This document shows positions 24,533 through 37,596 of a stretch of 64,000 bases of DNA, one piece after another. The stretch's first letter is position 1; every line of letters starts with the position of its first letter. The notes under the pieces are model-generated. The model searched no databases and had not been told where the DNA came from. It was given only the letters and a program-made list of their open reading frames with translations. Origin of the DNA: Gymnogyps californianus (lineage: Eukaryota; Chordata; Aves; Accipitriformes; Cathartidae); contig NC_059478.1 of the NCBI RefSeq assembly GCF_018139145.2, positions 2,356,001 through 2,420,000 of the forward strand, written 5' to 3'. A program made the position numbers and the translations under genes.

Positions 24533-27500
24533 CTGACTAGGATAGGGATTGTGGCTAAAACAGAAGATTTGGCTGGGTTAGTAACACAAGATCCATAAGC
24601 AGCAAACTGGGTTACCTTCCAGTTCAGCTGGCAAACCAGAAAAGAAAAATACTTAGAATTAAATATATAGCAGTACAAAAAATAACAGCAAACCTGGACA
24701 TGGGTTATCTCTGTAAAGCAGATGTTATTAATATGTCATATACTGGCTGGTCTGCAGAGGAACTAATAAAATGATTTACAGCTATAATTATTCATATTTT
24801 ATTATATGGAATGAACTATACTGAGATGCAAATCTAGTAAACCCCGCTGAATATTCCTAATAAAGGAATTTAATCTTGACCTTGAGCAAGACTGATGTGG
24901 GGGGGTTGGCATACAAAATGATACTTTTTAACATGATTTTACACACTCCTACCCAAAAAGGAAGCAGTTAGTTACAGTAGAGGTTACTGAATCCAGTAGC
25001 CCAGTAGACATGTGGCTTTGTGTCCCTAGGTTCGTCCAGTAGCAAGGCCGAGTGCATGCTCCCAGTTGGCACACATGTATACAATCAACATTTTTTTTTT
25101 TTTCTGTTAATTAGCAACATTGATTTATTTGGTTGAGTGTTGCAGTTTTTGGAGGACAACTACCATGGAGGAGAATCCAAAAAACATGTGTCAACCAGCA
25201 GACTTCATCATCGATTTTTGGGTTTGGTATTTTAACATGGAGTTTAGGCAGTCTGACATTTAGGATGTAAAACAGGTATCAGACGGAAGTGCTAGAAAAG
25301 AAAAAATATTTCTAATATATGTCTTCTGTTCTTAGGTTTTGAAGTGAAACTTCATTTTATGGTCAAATCCAAGCAGAGTACATCAGTTGCTCATTTTATT
25401 ATAGCTCCTAAGCAAGCATTGAACTTGGGGCAGCTTCACTTTTTTGATGTTTCCTACCTAACCTGATAATCTGGACCTTACGCTAAGAGCAATCTCTACA
25501 GTGAGCAGCAAAAGCCACCTTCTTCTTCCCTTAAATCTTCATCGGTCAACAGGCATGAAAACAGCCACAGTCAATGGCAGAAAAAAAAAATGACTAAAGA
25601 CATACAGAGACAAGTTTTCTTTCACTTGCCCAACTGCCAGGCCAAGAGACCTAGAGACCATTTTAATATGTTTGAATCAAACCTACTTGAGCAGTCAGAT
25701 CAATTATTGAGCATTTGTAGGGTTATCTAATTAAAATGTTAGCAGGCAAATTGGACAGCATAGAATTACTCTACAGAAAATTGCATAAGGCAATTTTTTT
25801 CCCAGTGTAATAAACCTCCTTCTCAAAAGGCAGATTGTCTTTTCATTCCATTTTCATTTTTTAAAAAGCTTTTGGTGTCCGTCTTCGAAAACTGAAAAAC
25901 AAATTTTCTCAATTTCTTTTCCTCCTTCCTGCAGCATGTAGTTTTCACTAAAAATAGAGCAGGGGGAAGGAGAAAGGTAGCGTGAGAAGTGAGAAACCTC
26001 ACTTTTAAACTATTTTTATAGTTGCACAAAAAGTTAGGGAACTAAGACAGTATAGGATATTGCAGCAGAAACTGGAACTCATGACAGGTGAGGTGTGATA
26101 AAAGTAAATAAATGGGAAGAAAGTTTTCTTGTAGTGAGTGCAGAAACAACCACAACAACAGCCCGGCACAAAGCCATAAAACATTTCCAACGAGCACCCG
26201 CATCAGCACGCCGAAACCACAAAAACGAGGCAGGCAGGTCTCGATAAAAACACTCAAATTCAACACTTGAGGCCAAAGTAGAGCCTCTGGTGTCAGATGT
26301 GACAGACTGGCTGGCACCCGGGTGGATCTCACCATCTTTGACATACGTGCTGGAGAATATGTGTGAAAATTAACTCTGTCGTCACATTTAATTATACCGA
26401 AGTGCTCTTGCCCTCTGCAGAGTGGTGCTGGATAAGAAGGCTCAAATATTTGCTGCCAGTATTTTGCATGTAATTTTAACAATTAACCTGTTGTTTCGCA
26501 GTTACTGAAAAATATTAATTGGGGCAACGAAGATTTGCAGCAGCATTTCGGTGTTTTTTAAGTCAGCCTGCCGTTATTTTAGCAGTGTGAAAACAAAGCT
26601 CACCCAGACAAGAGGGTTAAATGGAAATGATCATTTATGTTTGCTGCACAAAGGTCTGCGCTTCATGTGAAAAACAAACTACAGATTTTCACGTTTACTG
26701 CCTTGTCGCTATGAATTGGGAGACACGAATATCTCTGCATGAGCAAGTTTTCATATTCTCTCTCATACGCTGGTAATTTCGCCTGCCTGCTTCATCATCG
26801 CTTTAGCTTGTCTAACTCATCTCAGATCAATGGGAGCTTGAAATTATCTCAAGGTACATTACGAAATCCATAATAGGGGTGTGAAGAAGATGCACTGAGG
26901 AATGGGGTATGGGGACAAAGCTTTTGTTACACCGTGGCATGGCACAATCTACTCTAAATTGCACTGTCACACATAGCAAATAAAGCAAACAAGAAACAGT
27001 ATTTTTGTGCTTCCTGCCACTTGGGAATTTTTACATTTCACATGTTTTACTGCAGCAGAAAACATACAGGCATTCCTAATCAGGCTTTGTGTCTGAAATA
27101 TAACTGGCGTTTGCTGGTTTTCACTAGTTTTACCCTAATTAAAGCATTAAATTGCAGAATCATGCATTCACGTATATTCAGACCTCAGAGGGTAGACGTG
27201 TTAGCTTTATTCATATCACATACCAACTGGCTTCTTATTTGGAAACAGTCTCATTCAGTGCGATGCTGTCCAGCAGGAATAAAGATATTGGAATTTTGCA
27301 CTTAGTCACTTAGCACCTGAATCAAAGATCTGTGGGTTTGCTATTGACTCCTGGGGTTAACAGAGCACTAGAGTGAAACGTAAGAAACCTGATGTCTATT
27401 CTCTGATCTGCCGTCGTCCAGGTGGTCACATCGGTCTCATCCTCTCTGCTCCCTGAATACTAAGGAGAAATGAAATATTATTTACCACCATAACTACTAT

Positions 27501-29568
27501 AAATGCAAGAGAAAGTGGTACACTATGCACATAATTACTGTCTTGCAGTTCTAAGGCACTGTTTTTTCCCAGATAGGAGAGGAATAAAAGTGTATATTCT
27601 TGCAAGAGATCAAAACCAGAGAGGACAGAACTATGGCAGAAAAAGAAATGCACACAAATAATTGGACTTAGCAGAAATGTGATATCTCAGACAAACAGAT
27701 ACAGGAAGCACTTTGTGAAAAATAAATGAAATGGAGACACAAAAAGAAACAAACATAAATAAAAAAACCAAACATAAATAAAAAACATGGCATCAATCTA
27801 ACAAGCTTAGACTTACCTAAGCTTATATGTATTGACTTTAATGAGACTGCTCTGCCTGCCCTATACATTTAGAACTGCAGGACTGGTACCAGTATTTTTC
27901 TGATCATAACCTTGTAGATCCACACTGAAGTTAAAATATCCCCATAGGCACCAGATGATTTGGTTACTAGGTTCAGTGTCTACCTGTAGTTTGGACATCT
28001 TTGGGTTGCTTTGAGGCTGTTTTGAGCACAGTAATTTCATCCTGTGCTATCATAGCACCAGAACAGTACATAATGAAAATGAACTCAGATCTCCAAAACT
28101 TTTAAAACTTCTGTGGAAGACAATACAAAGTAAGAAGAGACACAGCTTAGCAAACAACTGCATAGCAACAATAGGTAGTTTGGTTTATGGAAAAAAAAAT
28201 CATTGATAATACAGGCCTATTTATAGAACTTTATAAGGCAGAAAAATTAAAAACAAGCTTTTAAAATACTTTTGTAAAGAAAGTACAGGTTTCTGTTTCC
28301 TTCTGATTCTGGGAAGAATAAAAGTCTGTAAACGGCATCAGCCTCTAGACAGTGGAGCTTGGAGATTTTTTTTCTTTAGGTAAAAAGTGAAAGCCAAAAG
28401 GTATTGAAGTGATCTATAAAAGGGGATGGGCTCATTCATTCTTCACACAGAACACCGTGAAAGATCCAGCAACCATTCAGGTGGATTCCTCCACTTCTGC
28501 AGACCTGTGGTACCTGCTGTCCATGCTTTGGGAAAACATTTATTACACTCTGGCTTTCCATAACATCGTTAAGTTAATCTCTTCAACACACTGAGGTTGC
28601 TCAAATGTCAGTGATGTAGTCTATGAAATGGCCCTGGAATACAAACAAGTCAAACTCTTCCCTTGGCATTGTTTCCTCCCTTTATCAGAAAGAAGAACCT
28701 GGATTCATCCTGGCTTCATAGTCATCCTTAGCAGCAAGGTGACTCACCACAGCAAATGTACATGACTATTAATGCAGTCCCAAACATGTGGTGCTCCTTT
28801 GGGTATATGTCAACTTTGTCTCTGTGTATAAATGTAATTTCCAAAGTGCTAAAGTAAGCTTTATGCCAAAATCGGAGTTCCTCAGTCCCCTCTTACTGCT
28901 ATAACCAATCAAAGAGAAAAATACTGCCATGAAGGCACTCCCTCCCCCTCCCAACCAAACACGCCATCCTTTTTTTCTGTGAACGTCTCAACAGATCCCC
29001 AATTAACCAACAGCCTCCTTGGGGAGCTCATGTAAGCTCCTATCCCCAGCTACCTTCTTCCTCATAATTTTTTGAAGCTATTTAGATGTCTTCCTGCTGT
29101 CTCTCCTTATCTATTTGACTCCGGTATACCTTTCATCCTCAAAATCTAGCTGCAGTATCAGTGGCACTCTCTGGCCCACCAGCTCCTGGGTTTGTCATTC
29201 GTTAAACTCCCTACAGATATGTTTGCAGCAAAGGGGTTTTGCTAAGTTTCGGCTGTCTTGCTGCTTGATGAGAGCACCGTCTGGTCTGGCACAGACTACT
29301 TGCAGTCTCCGTCAAACAAATGACGGATTCTGCTTTTACACAGAAATATTCTCCAGCACAGCAGTGTTCATGGTAACAACCTCATAATGTTCGGAGGCAG
29401 ATGCTCTAAATTAGCTGGGCTCTACAAATGGGAACAGCCATGAGGTAGGGGGAATGGAAAGGGGATAAGAAAAACTGAAACATTTTGCCAAAGGTCACAT
29501 TTCAAACAATTTAATTTAACTTAATTTTAAAAGGCTTCTTGCCACAAGACTCCACAAGATCCACAAGA

Positions 29569-29617
29569 CTCTCTTTTATTTTTCTCTCTTTTTTCTTTTT
29601 TTTTTTTCCTTTTTTTT
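29569..29617. repeat. Pyrimidine-rich tract (CT/T)
   Basis: About 50 bases with almost no purines, ending TTTTTTTAG. It resembles a polypyrimidine tract before a 3' splice site, but no exon-like sequence with a donor follows within a short distance, so simple repeat is the safer call. Confidence 0.8.
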
Positions 29618-31801
29618 AGCATAGCATGAAAATGGAAACATCAACAAATAGGCACTTTGACTTGTCATTTTAGCTCTTCTCCCTTTCTCTTTCTTTTCAC
29701 TGAGAAAAAGACAAAAGAAAACTCTGGAAATGTGGCAGGTCCTTTGACTTCAGCCCTGAGAACTGCTAAGACTGTTTAAACTCTATAAGCATTTAGTATG
29801 TTTAGTTCTTTTGCACAACAACAGAAAGCACCACTTCTTTCAAGCCATTTAAGTACTGGTATAATTTCACTGACAATAAAGTCTTTGTATCTCCACAATT
29901 TGCTGCCGAAGGACTTAAGGGGACAGAAGGATTTAACATGCCTAAATTTCATCACAGGAGGCATTGCCACAAGCAATAAGCACTACACTGAGTTTTTAAA
30001 CAGGTCTGTGAACAAACGCTATGCACAACTGAGGCAAAGACACCTAAGAAGTGCTTTCTGCTCTTAATACGGAAAAAGAAAGGCTGCACAGCAAAGTAAA
30101 TAACCTCAACTCCTAACTTATTTTGCTCCATCTTTTTGAAATATTCCACTTAGATTTCTATCCTTTTCCAGTTTGTATGTACTGTATCATTAACTGAGAT
30201 GCCTAAAGAAAAGTTCAGTCTAGCCAAAAATTAAACATTATTACCTAGGAAAGACAACAAAAGTGACTTTTCAACAATTTCAAAACTTTTTATTAAGTTC
30301 TTCAATAAAAGATTAATTGAAATCAATCCTCCAAGAAATTTGGTTTTGCTGAAACGGTTTCCTGATCAAAAAGAAATCTGAATGAATGACATCTGATTAA
30401 AAAAATTCCATCCAGTTCTAATTAGTATGTTCCCAGTAAAGTGTAACAGACTTCGTGTAGTACTAGTGTAAAGGAACAGGCACAAAGTCAGTGTACTTTT
30501 AGCTAGTGTGAACGCAGCCTTTTGAGAAAGCAGCCATCACATAGATATGAAACTGGGAAAAATAGCGTGTCTCTAAAATGAAAGACGGATGCTAGAGAGG
30601 AATCTGGATGAAAGGAAATAGAGAATATGCATCATGCATGTTAAAAAAATGGTATCATTGCTTGATAGTAGGATAGATGCCCTGGTACGAAGAGGCAGTT
30701 AGCTTTCACTTCCTAAGCATGGGATGTTATTTACTCCTAAGACTGTCTAGTTTATAAGAAATAGGAAGAACTAACCTCAACTGCATTGAAACTCATAAAA
30801 TAAAACACCTCTCCACTTTCAGCAAGTGTTAGCACACTAAAGCATCATATAATCTTTATGAAAAAAAATGTTTTCAAATATTACAATAGACAGCTCTGTT
30901 TTCTTGCCATGTTTAGCATGTTTTATCCACACCTTTCAACTGCTAGGTAGAGCTGAAATTTGCCAGGTAAAACCCTTTAGTTTACACAATATGCAGTTAA
31001 TGGAAACCAAAGCAGTTGCAAGTGAACTTAGTGTGACTATTGGAGACCACCCCATGAAGCAAACTGCCAATGACTGTCAGATATATTCCAGCTGGTTTGG
31101 GCCCTGTATGTCTTTCTGTGTGATATATTAGTCATTTGTTACTCGTTACTTCCTTTAAGGATCGGTCTTAAAAGCTAGTCAACACCATCCAATTTTGGCT
31201 GTGCTCACAATTTTATTTCACCTGAACAGATTAAAAAAATATTAGGATTTTAATTTAAAAACTGTAAAGGCTTTCTCTCACGTAAAAATACTTCGGAAAG
31301 CCTCACTGAGAACTGAAAATCAATAGTGTTTTTCTTTTTCCTGGAAATGATTATTTCACAGCAAAACTCTGGTGCTAGAGAATACAGCTGTGGGAAATGC
31401 ATGCACATCTATCACGTGGATTCATGAGGGCATTGTCTTTGGCTCCCATTTACACAGCATTAAATTCTGCTGTGTTGACTTTGAGTTTGACATGCTACTA
31501 AATCTTAAGTCCCCAAGCAGAACCCTCTCAAAATCATGGTGTTTCACTAGCTGTCTCAGACCACCAGTGTCACCTTCATTTGAAATTATCTTGTCCCAAG
31601 TGTGCTTAAAACATTCTCATACTTTTTGATGAGCTTGGGCCATGTTCCAAGGCTATCGCAAAGCCAAAGCCCCTGCAAGTGAATTTTTTTTCTTGTTGCT
31701 GTCATAAGCACCCTTTACAGGTCTGTTCAATCCCAAAGTAGGTCTGCTATTATGCAAAAGCAATTTAACATGATATGAGTTATGACTGAGAGGATCCATG
31801 C

Positions 31802-31872
31802 AGGTGTTCATGGATTTTAATTAATGCATTTGCTTCACACCTTTAATTAATTTGTGACAACATTCTCAAGTG
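31802..31872. promoter_or_regulatory. Candidate enhancer module: paired T-box and TTAATTAA sites
   Basis: Two perfect TTAATTAA octamers (31817-31824, 31843-31850) lie next to two T-box half-site matches, AGGTGTTCA (31802-31810) and TTCACACCT (31834-31842, the exact complement of AGGTGTGAA). TGCATTTGC sits between them and a TCAAGTG NKX2-type core at 31866-31872. T-box, homeodomain and NKX factors bind such sequences in known developmental enhancers. That this stretch is an enhancer is inference from motif density alone. Confidence 0.3.
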
Positions 31873-32546
31873 TCACCGATGCAAAGAAAGACAACTTGGC
31901 TGTCCTAGGCTCAGCAGAAAGCTCTGCGCCATGAACAGCACATATAAAGTATTATAGGCCTTCTGATGCAGATGAGTCTGTAGTAAGTACTAAGTACTCA
32001 GACCAGGATGGTGTCTGGGAGCAAGAGTGACTGCACAGCTTTCTGTAGTGTAAAAATAAATACATAAATAATTATGCACAGGTCAAATTAGTAAGACCGT
32101 TACAAAACAATGGCACTTAAATGTTACCTAAAACCAGGAATGAATCCTGCAATGTTAATGAATGAATCATCTCTGCTAGATCTCTACAAGTTCATCTATT
32201 GAATTATACTATTTGAGTAATATGTGAGAGATTTTTTTTTTTAATCAACAGGCTTATTTTACAGATTCTGCATCAAAACATTTTTAATCTATTCAGTTCA
32301 GTCTACCAGTAAACTCAGTAAACTTTCTTAGCTGTGTGTCAGCATTTGTCTACATCGCACAAATATGTGATTTGCTGATACGGCAAATCGGAAGCTGCTT
32401 AATTGCATCAAATTTCTCACTGAAAAGGCTTTTTAACTACCCTCAAATATCATCGAGGCTGAGACTAAGTACATGTTTGAATATTTTCTTCAGTTCTCTG
32501 GTGACAAAACTGCTGATGTGGTTGTTCTTACATCTATGATTGATCC

Positions 32547-32584
32547 AAAAAAAAGAAAGAAAAAAAAAGAAAAAAAAGAAAAGG
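32547..32584. repeat. Purine (A/G) simple tract
   Basis: Runs of A are interrupted by single G residues, e.g. AAAAGAAAGAAAAAAAAAGA. Low-complexity sequence with no element body recognised on either side. Confidence 0.9.
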
Positions 32585-33829
32585 CAAAATTTTAATCCTA
32601 ATGCAAACACACAGATGAGAGATGCTCCAAAGAAGGCAATTTTGTACAGAACTGATTTTCATAAAGATTTTCAAGCATTTCATCTTTCATCGGTGTTTGC
32701 TCCTAAACATCAGACACTAAAGTAAATTGAGGTCTCTCTAACTCATATAATTTGACATTATTTTGGTGGCTTTTGACCATCTTTTACCTTGTAATTTGTT
32801 CTCAGCAGTAAATATTTGATGAACAGTTGATCACTTTAAAATATTTTTTGTCTGTGGGATATCAAACTTGTCTTGCTTATTAATTTGCCATGGTACCTTA
32901 TGCTTGCATGATTTCAGGTGGTTGTGATTATCTTTATTCACAGATCACTTGGTCCATCCTTTTCCTTTTTCAAATATTCTGATGAAAGGTTCTGTTTTGT
33001 TGAACACAAAAGAGAACCAAATTTCATACAGAAAAAAACCCCACAGAGGTCGTCAGGCTACAGTCCTCCAAGTGTGTAAAAGAGAAAGTACTTAAAGCAG
33101 CTGAACTGATGCAATGTTTCCATTGTTCTTGGCCATGTTGTGCGATACTACTTGCAATTTCTTAGTCTGGGGCTTTGGGAGGATCTCAAAGCAGTCAGAC
33201 ACTCAGCTTCCATCATGGATTTGAGCTGCTGATTCCCTTCAGTTTCTTTTAACTTTGCAGACTTCTTTGGGTGAATAAAGCAAGGCCTAATTAGCACTTT
33301 ACATTGTTTGTTTCTTCTCTTCTGCCAGCATTTACCACCCCATCACCAGGGCTGATAGCAAGGAAAATTTGCTTGTTTGTGAACCATTCAATCTCATATC
33401 CTGTAATCTTGGTGCAAAACCTCATTTCAAGATGGAAAGCAGAACTTTGAGCTGGAACGCTGAAGACACTAGCTATTATCCTCTTTGCCAACTCTACTAC
33501 CCCTTAAATGTCCTAGGCAACATTTACCAGTGTCCTCTGTTACTCTGACATTTGATTTGCCTATAACGCCACAACTTTGAAACAGCAAATCTAATCAATT
33601 CCAAAATCCTGTAGATATAAGTGGGATCAAGTGTTTTGACTTTGTCACAGTTCTGAATACCTAAGTCATCATCCACAAAAGCAGAGTTTTCAATCTGTCT
33701 TGCACTGCCACGACATCTTCTCCCATCTTCTGCTGGAACTCAGTATAACCCATTTTATTTGCTATGCCAACAGGTAGTTGAGCTTCTGCTAGAAATAAGA
33801 ACTCTACTTGACATAGAACTCATAAAAAG

Positions 33830-34370
33830 ACATTCAGAAAGGCAGGGTTGAGTTCAGGATGGTGTAGTTGGGACTGGAGAAATGATAGCAGAGATGAGAG
33901 TCCAAAGGGAGATGGGATGAAGGACATGGGAACTTCATAAGCCAAGTCTCCATAGTGGCTAGAGAGGAAGTAGACCCAGGGATGGAGAATGGAGAAGAGC
34001 AAGCTGAGAGCCAAGCTGAACCTATAATTATATTATGGACTTGGATTAATGGTGATGAATCAACTGGGACACAGAATTAGAGATGAAAGTAGAGAGTCAA
34101 AGAATGAAGATGAAAATCGAGACGGATGAAGATAATGGGGGGTAACATGTCACAACAGAAGTAGGTGAATAATCAAATAGAGACAGTGGCCAGGAGGGGG
34201 TGGAAGCAATGCAGGACTGGAAAAGAAACTACTGGAGAATATTAAGCTGCTAGTGTGAGATAAGGAGTGGGAGATCTGAAGGGAGTATTCAAGATGGAGG
34301 AAAATGAGACATACAGAGTTTAGGAGACAAAATAAAGGAAGAGAGGAGTCCTGGAAAACTTATTGTGTCA
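33830..34370. other. Purine-skewed stretch
   Basis: Over roughly 540 bp the plus strand is clearly enriched in G and A, with many GGA, GAGA and GATGA strings and few pyrimidine runs, unlike its neighbours. No regular period is visible and no reading frame is conserved. It may be a decayed purine-rich satellite, or a region with transcription-linked strand asymmetry. Confidence 0.55.
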
Positions 34371-34492
34371 TTCCCATTCTTCCACTACTCTTAGCCCACC
34401 AAAAAACCCTCAGTGAACACACGTTTATGTGATAATTTTAGCCTAATATTCAGCTTGTAACATCACCAAGCAGGTTTAGGCTAACTCTATTC

Positions 34493-34556
34493 TTTTTTTC
34501 ATGTTCTTCAACATATTTTTATTTGTTTTTCTTTTTCTTTTTTCTTTTTTTTTTTC
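34493..34556. repeat. T-rich low-complexity tract
   Basis: Mostly T with scattered C, A and G, followed at 34557-34565 by CATTTACAG. It is simple sequence, but also has the composition of a polypyrimidine tract ahead of a 3' splice site (see 34566-34666). Confidence 0.8.
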
Positions 34557-34565
34557 CATTTACAG

Positions 34566-34666
34566 TTTTTTCTCCTTTTCTTTGACCCAAAGACAAGAAA
34601 TTGTTACAGTCCATCAGTATCCAGCAATCCAAACTCAAGCTGGAGCCGCAAAGCGTGATTATGCAC
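34566..34666 (+). other. Exon-like segment, splice-signal based, unproven
   Basis: A long T-rich tract ending TTTACAG (AG at 34564-34565) is followed by 101 bp and then a strong donor (CAC|GTAAGT, GT at 34667). One frame is open throughout and beyond, and its translation includes HQYPAIQTQAGAAKRDYA, which I do not recognise. Acceptor, length and donor together would suit a cassette exon of a gene or long noncoding RNA. Such combinations also occur by chance in long noncoding DNA, and there is no homology support. Confidence 0.18.
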
Positions 34667-37572
34667 GTAAGTCACATGGTGGTTGTTGTTCTGTTCCCTT
34701 CATGGCTGAATGTAACTTATAATTAGTAATTGAAGCAGCCACCAGGGCTTTGAATCTCAGTGGAAAAGATAGCAGAGAAGCAGGCTTGTTCTGATTTATT
34801 CTCTCTGGGAAAATCTGTTAGCTAAGGCTCATCACACATTCTCTCCATTATTAGCCTTTCTAGCACAAGCTAGCAAGCAAAGCGTTGGTGGGGGGGCCTA
34901 TGTCACATAGCTTCTTAGGAGGGGAGGGAGAAAAGATGCACAGCAGAATATTTGACTGTTTTCACATCTAAAGGTGGAGAGGGAGAGGCTGATGCAGGTT
35001 TTACTAAAAACCTTCAGATTCTCGGGGGATATATGAATTTGCATGCTCCTGCACACTCCTCCAACATCATGATGGCTGGCACCGTTCCGCATTGGAATAG
35101 GTGCAAAAGAGCACCATTGCTGGGGAGATCATTTGCTTTAAAGATGGAAAATTTCTCTTATGGCTTTGAGCAGGAACTGATCGCTTCCTTCATCTAAATA
35201 TTAGTCTTACCCTGCAGAGACAATTATGGGCACGTTCACAACTTGTTCCTTAGCTCCTTGCCCACAGAAGTTGCACATATGCATAGCCCTTATGCAAACT
35301 AAAAAATGAATCTCCTTTCTTCTCTGCAGATACATGAGAGAGACCTAATCTGCTTTCTAATAGCAGTAACAGTGATTTACTATGTCATAAAACAAGGAAA
35401 AATGAAAATGTAACCTGCATCCCACTGGTTCAGTTGTCTGTGACCCAAAATCCATTTTGGTTGTGGACACAGTGGGATTTTAAGCTGTGCAAATATATCT
35501 GAATTAATAGCACACAAGATAAGAAAAATAAAAACATAGAAAAGAAATATTTCAGATGGTAGTACTGAGCAACTCAAGAGAAAAATACAGCTATTTAAAA
35601 GTTTTTAAACCTTTTTTAAAAGATTTTAAACCCTAAGGAAAAAAATAAAAGCAAAGAATAAGAAGACAGCAACTCAGGCATTGGCTCATTCTGAAGGGCA
35701 ACAGAGACCAACATTTCCCCATCCTGAGGGTAATGAACATATTAACACTCAAGCTAATTACGCGGCATCTATATACTATGTGTATTAGCCCATGTGTAAA
35801 GCCGAGTACTCATGGATTATGTATATTGTGAATACCCCCCCAGCAGAGTCTCTCTGCGCACCCGACAAGATGCCCAGGAAAAAGTGGCTTAGTAGAGGGA
35901 GAGTCACAAGGTTTCCCTTTGTATCACAGGAGATGGAGTGACTTTTCACCCACTGAACAACTGAAAGAGCACTTGCTTTATCATAGGGGCGGCTGGAAAA
36001 AACAATGTGCCCCAATATTTTTGTTGCATGTTGTCATTGAAGTAGAGAAGAGGACCTTGGGGGACAAGCAAATATATCCTTTTAATTAACATCTAACAGT
36101 TCTTGACACCTGAACTTCTGCTAAGCTTCTCTTCTGCCAGACCCAATATATGAAGGACGTCTGTGCATCACTGTGTCAACACACAGGAACTGAGAATTAC
36201 TTCCATGTTCGGGACAGAACATCTTTCCCCCATTTTCTTGTGGAGAAAGTACAGCATTTTGTTTTTAAATACTAAAATCAATAAGACAGAGGACCAGGTT
36301 TTCAGCTCGTGAAAACCGGCAATGATTTCCATGGAAGTGAGAATTTTCTTTGTAGCTAGAACAATTGAAAAGTTACATATAGAACAAATCAATCACTGAT
36401 TTAAAAATATGTATGCACCACTATTCTCCTTTGTGGTGAGGAATTCAGCAAAAATACTAAACCATTTTAAAAATAATATGTAAATGTAACCTTGAGATTA
36501 TGGGGAAAAACCCACACAGAGTAGTAGAAAGGTTGAGGAAGGTTTAATTATATGTTCTCAGAAAGGTATAACATTAGCATTGTCCCACCTTATATTGTTC
36601 TACTTGTATCATTAGCTTTTATTAGCACACTAGATTCATCACATACTGGTTTATGACACGCTGTAATGTAAATCAATGCAGTACCTCCCAAATGACTAAT
36701 ATAAGCTAGCTAGCTCAACTATAAAAGAAAGACTTGACAGATGGGAAGCCAACAGAAAACTGCAGAAGGCTGTTAAACTTATTTTTTACCGTTTTATATC
36801 AAAGTATACAGCTGGAAATGAGAGTATTTTTATAGGTTAAATGTCAGTGAAAGAGAACTAGGGAACACTGCGAGTTCCCCATCACCTGGGCCCCCCGAGC
36901 TACTCTTGACACAGAGATCACATCACTTTAATAATACTGCTACCCTCAAAACACTAGTTTCCTGTGCATCTTGTTGACCCAGTTATGCTGCTATAAAGCA
37001 CCCTGATACCCACGTAGTTTATTCCCCAGCGGGAAGAGGATTAAAGCAATGACCCCATGTCCTCTTCTGGAAGCAGCTGATGCCCAGGTGTTTATCACTG
37101 CCTCCTCACTCCTGCCCCAACTGGGTCGGTTGCACATGAGTCACCTTACTGCCCCAATGGAGGTGAGGCGATGTCCCCGTGTCTTCTCCTGCTGAGAGGG
37201 GCTACAGGCACCCACTGCTTATCACAGCCACTTTGGCAAAGGTCTCTGGCCCTCAGAGCTGCCAGCTCATGGGCTACTGTGTCGTTTCCTTCCCAATTAG
37301 TTGGCTTAGCCAAGACATTTTACCTAGCACGGAAAACTCAGAGGTCACTAAACCTCTACGGATCACCTACATACCAAGTCTTATGTGTACCCCTTGCTCA
37401 AAATGAGAGCAATGAGAGAGAGACAGACAAGAGGCATAAAACGGCAGAGCTCCAGCACAAGAGGCTCACGCTGGCTTTTCTTCCTCCAAGGGAAGGTGAC
37501 AACGACTTCTCAGGAAAGGCAATGTTGTATCAGCTGTGATGGGCCAAAGGTGCAAACTCCTTAAAATGGCTT

Positions 37573-37596
37573 TGCCACCTACAACTGTAGGTGGCA
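37573..37596. repeat. 24-bp inverted repeat, 11-bp perfect arms
   Basis: TGCCACCTACA (37573-37583) and TGTAGGTGGCA (37586-37596) are perfect complements separated by AC. It could extrude as a small cruciform or fold as an RNA hairpin. The arms contain CACCT/AGGTG, the core recognised by ZEB/SNAI zinc-finger proteins, here present twice in opposite orientation. Confidence 0.85.

Larger units (their letters stand above)
24533..33829. other. Gene-free block with low-complexity tracts
   Basis: No conserved coding sequence is recognised. The 146-codon minus-strand frame at 26042-26482 is leucine- and phenylalanine-rich and matches nothing I know. It lies beside a stretch (26500-26760) that looks non-random and might be a conserved noncoding element. 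A tandem duplication of ~19 bp (CAAACATAAATAAAAAA type) lies near 27750-27787, and a triple 10-bp repeat (CCACAAGACT) at 29542-29570. The paired T-box/homeodomain block at 31802-31872 is listed separately. Confidence 0.5.

Noticed and set aside
26042..26482. 146-codon minus-strand frame as a membrane protein gene
   Set aside because: It is hydrophobic mainly because of T/A composition. There is no recognisable family, no start or splice context, and other overlapping frames are present.
37171..37539. 122-codon plus-strand frame as a gene
   Set aside because: No recognisable domain. A second frame overlaps it and local GC content explains the lack of stops.
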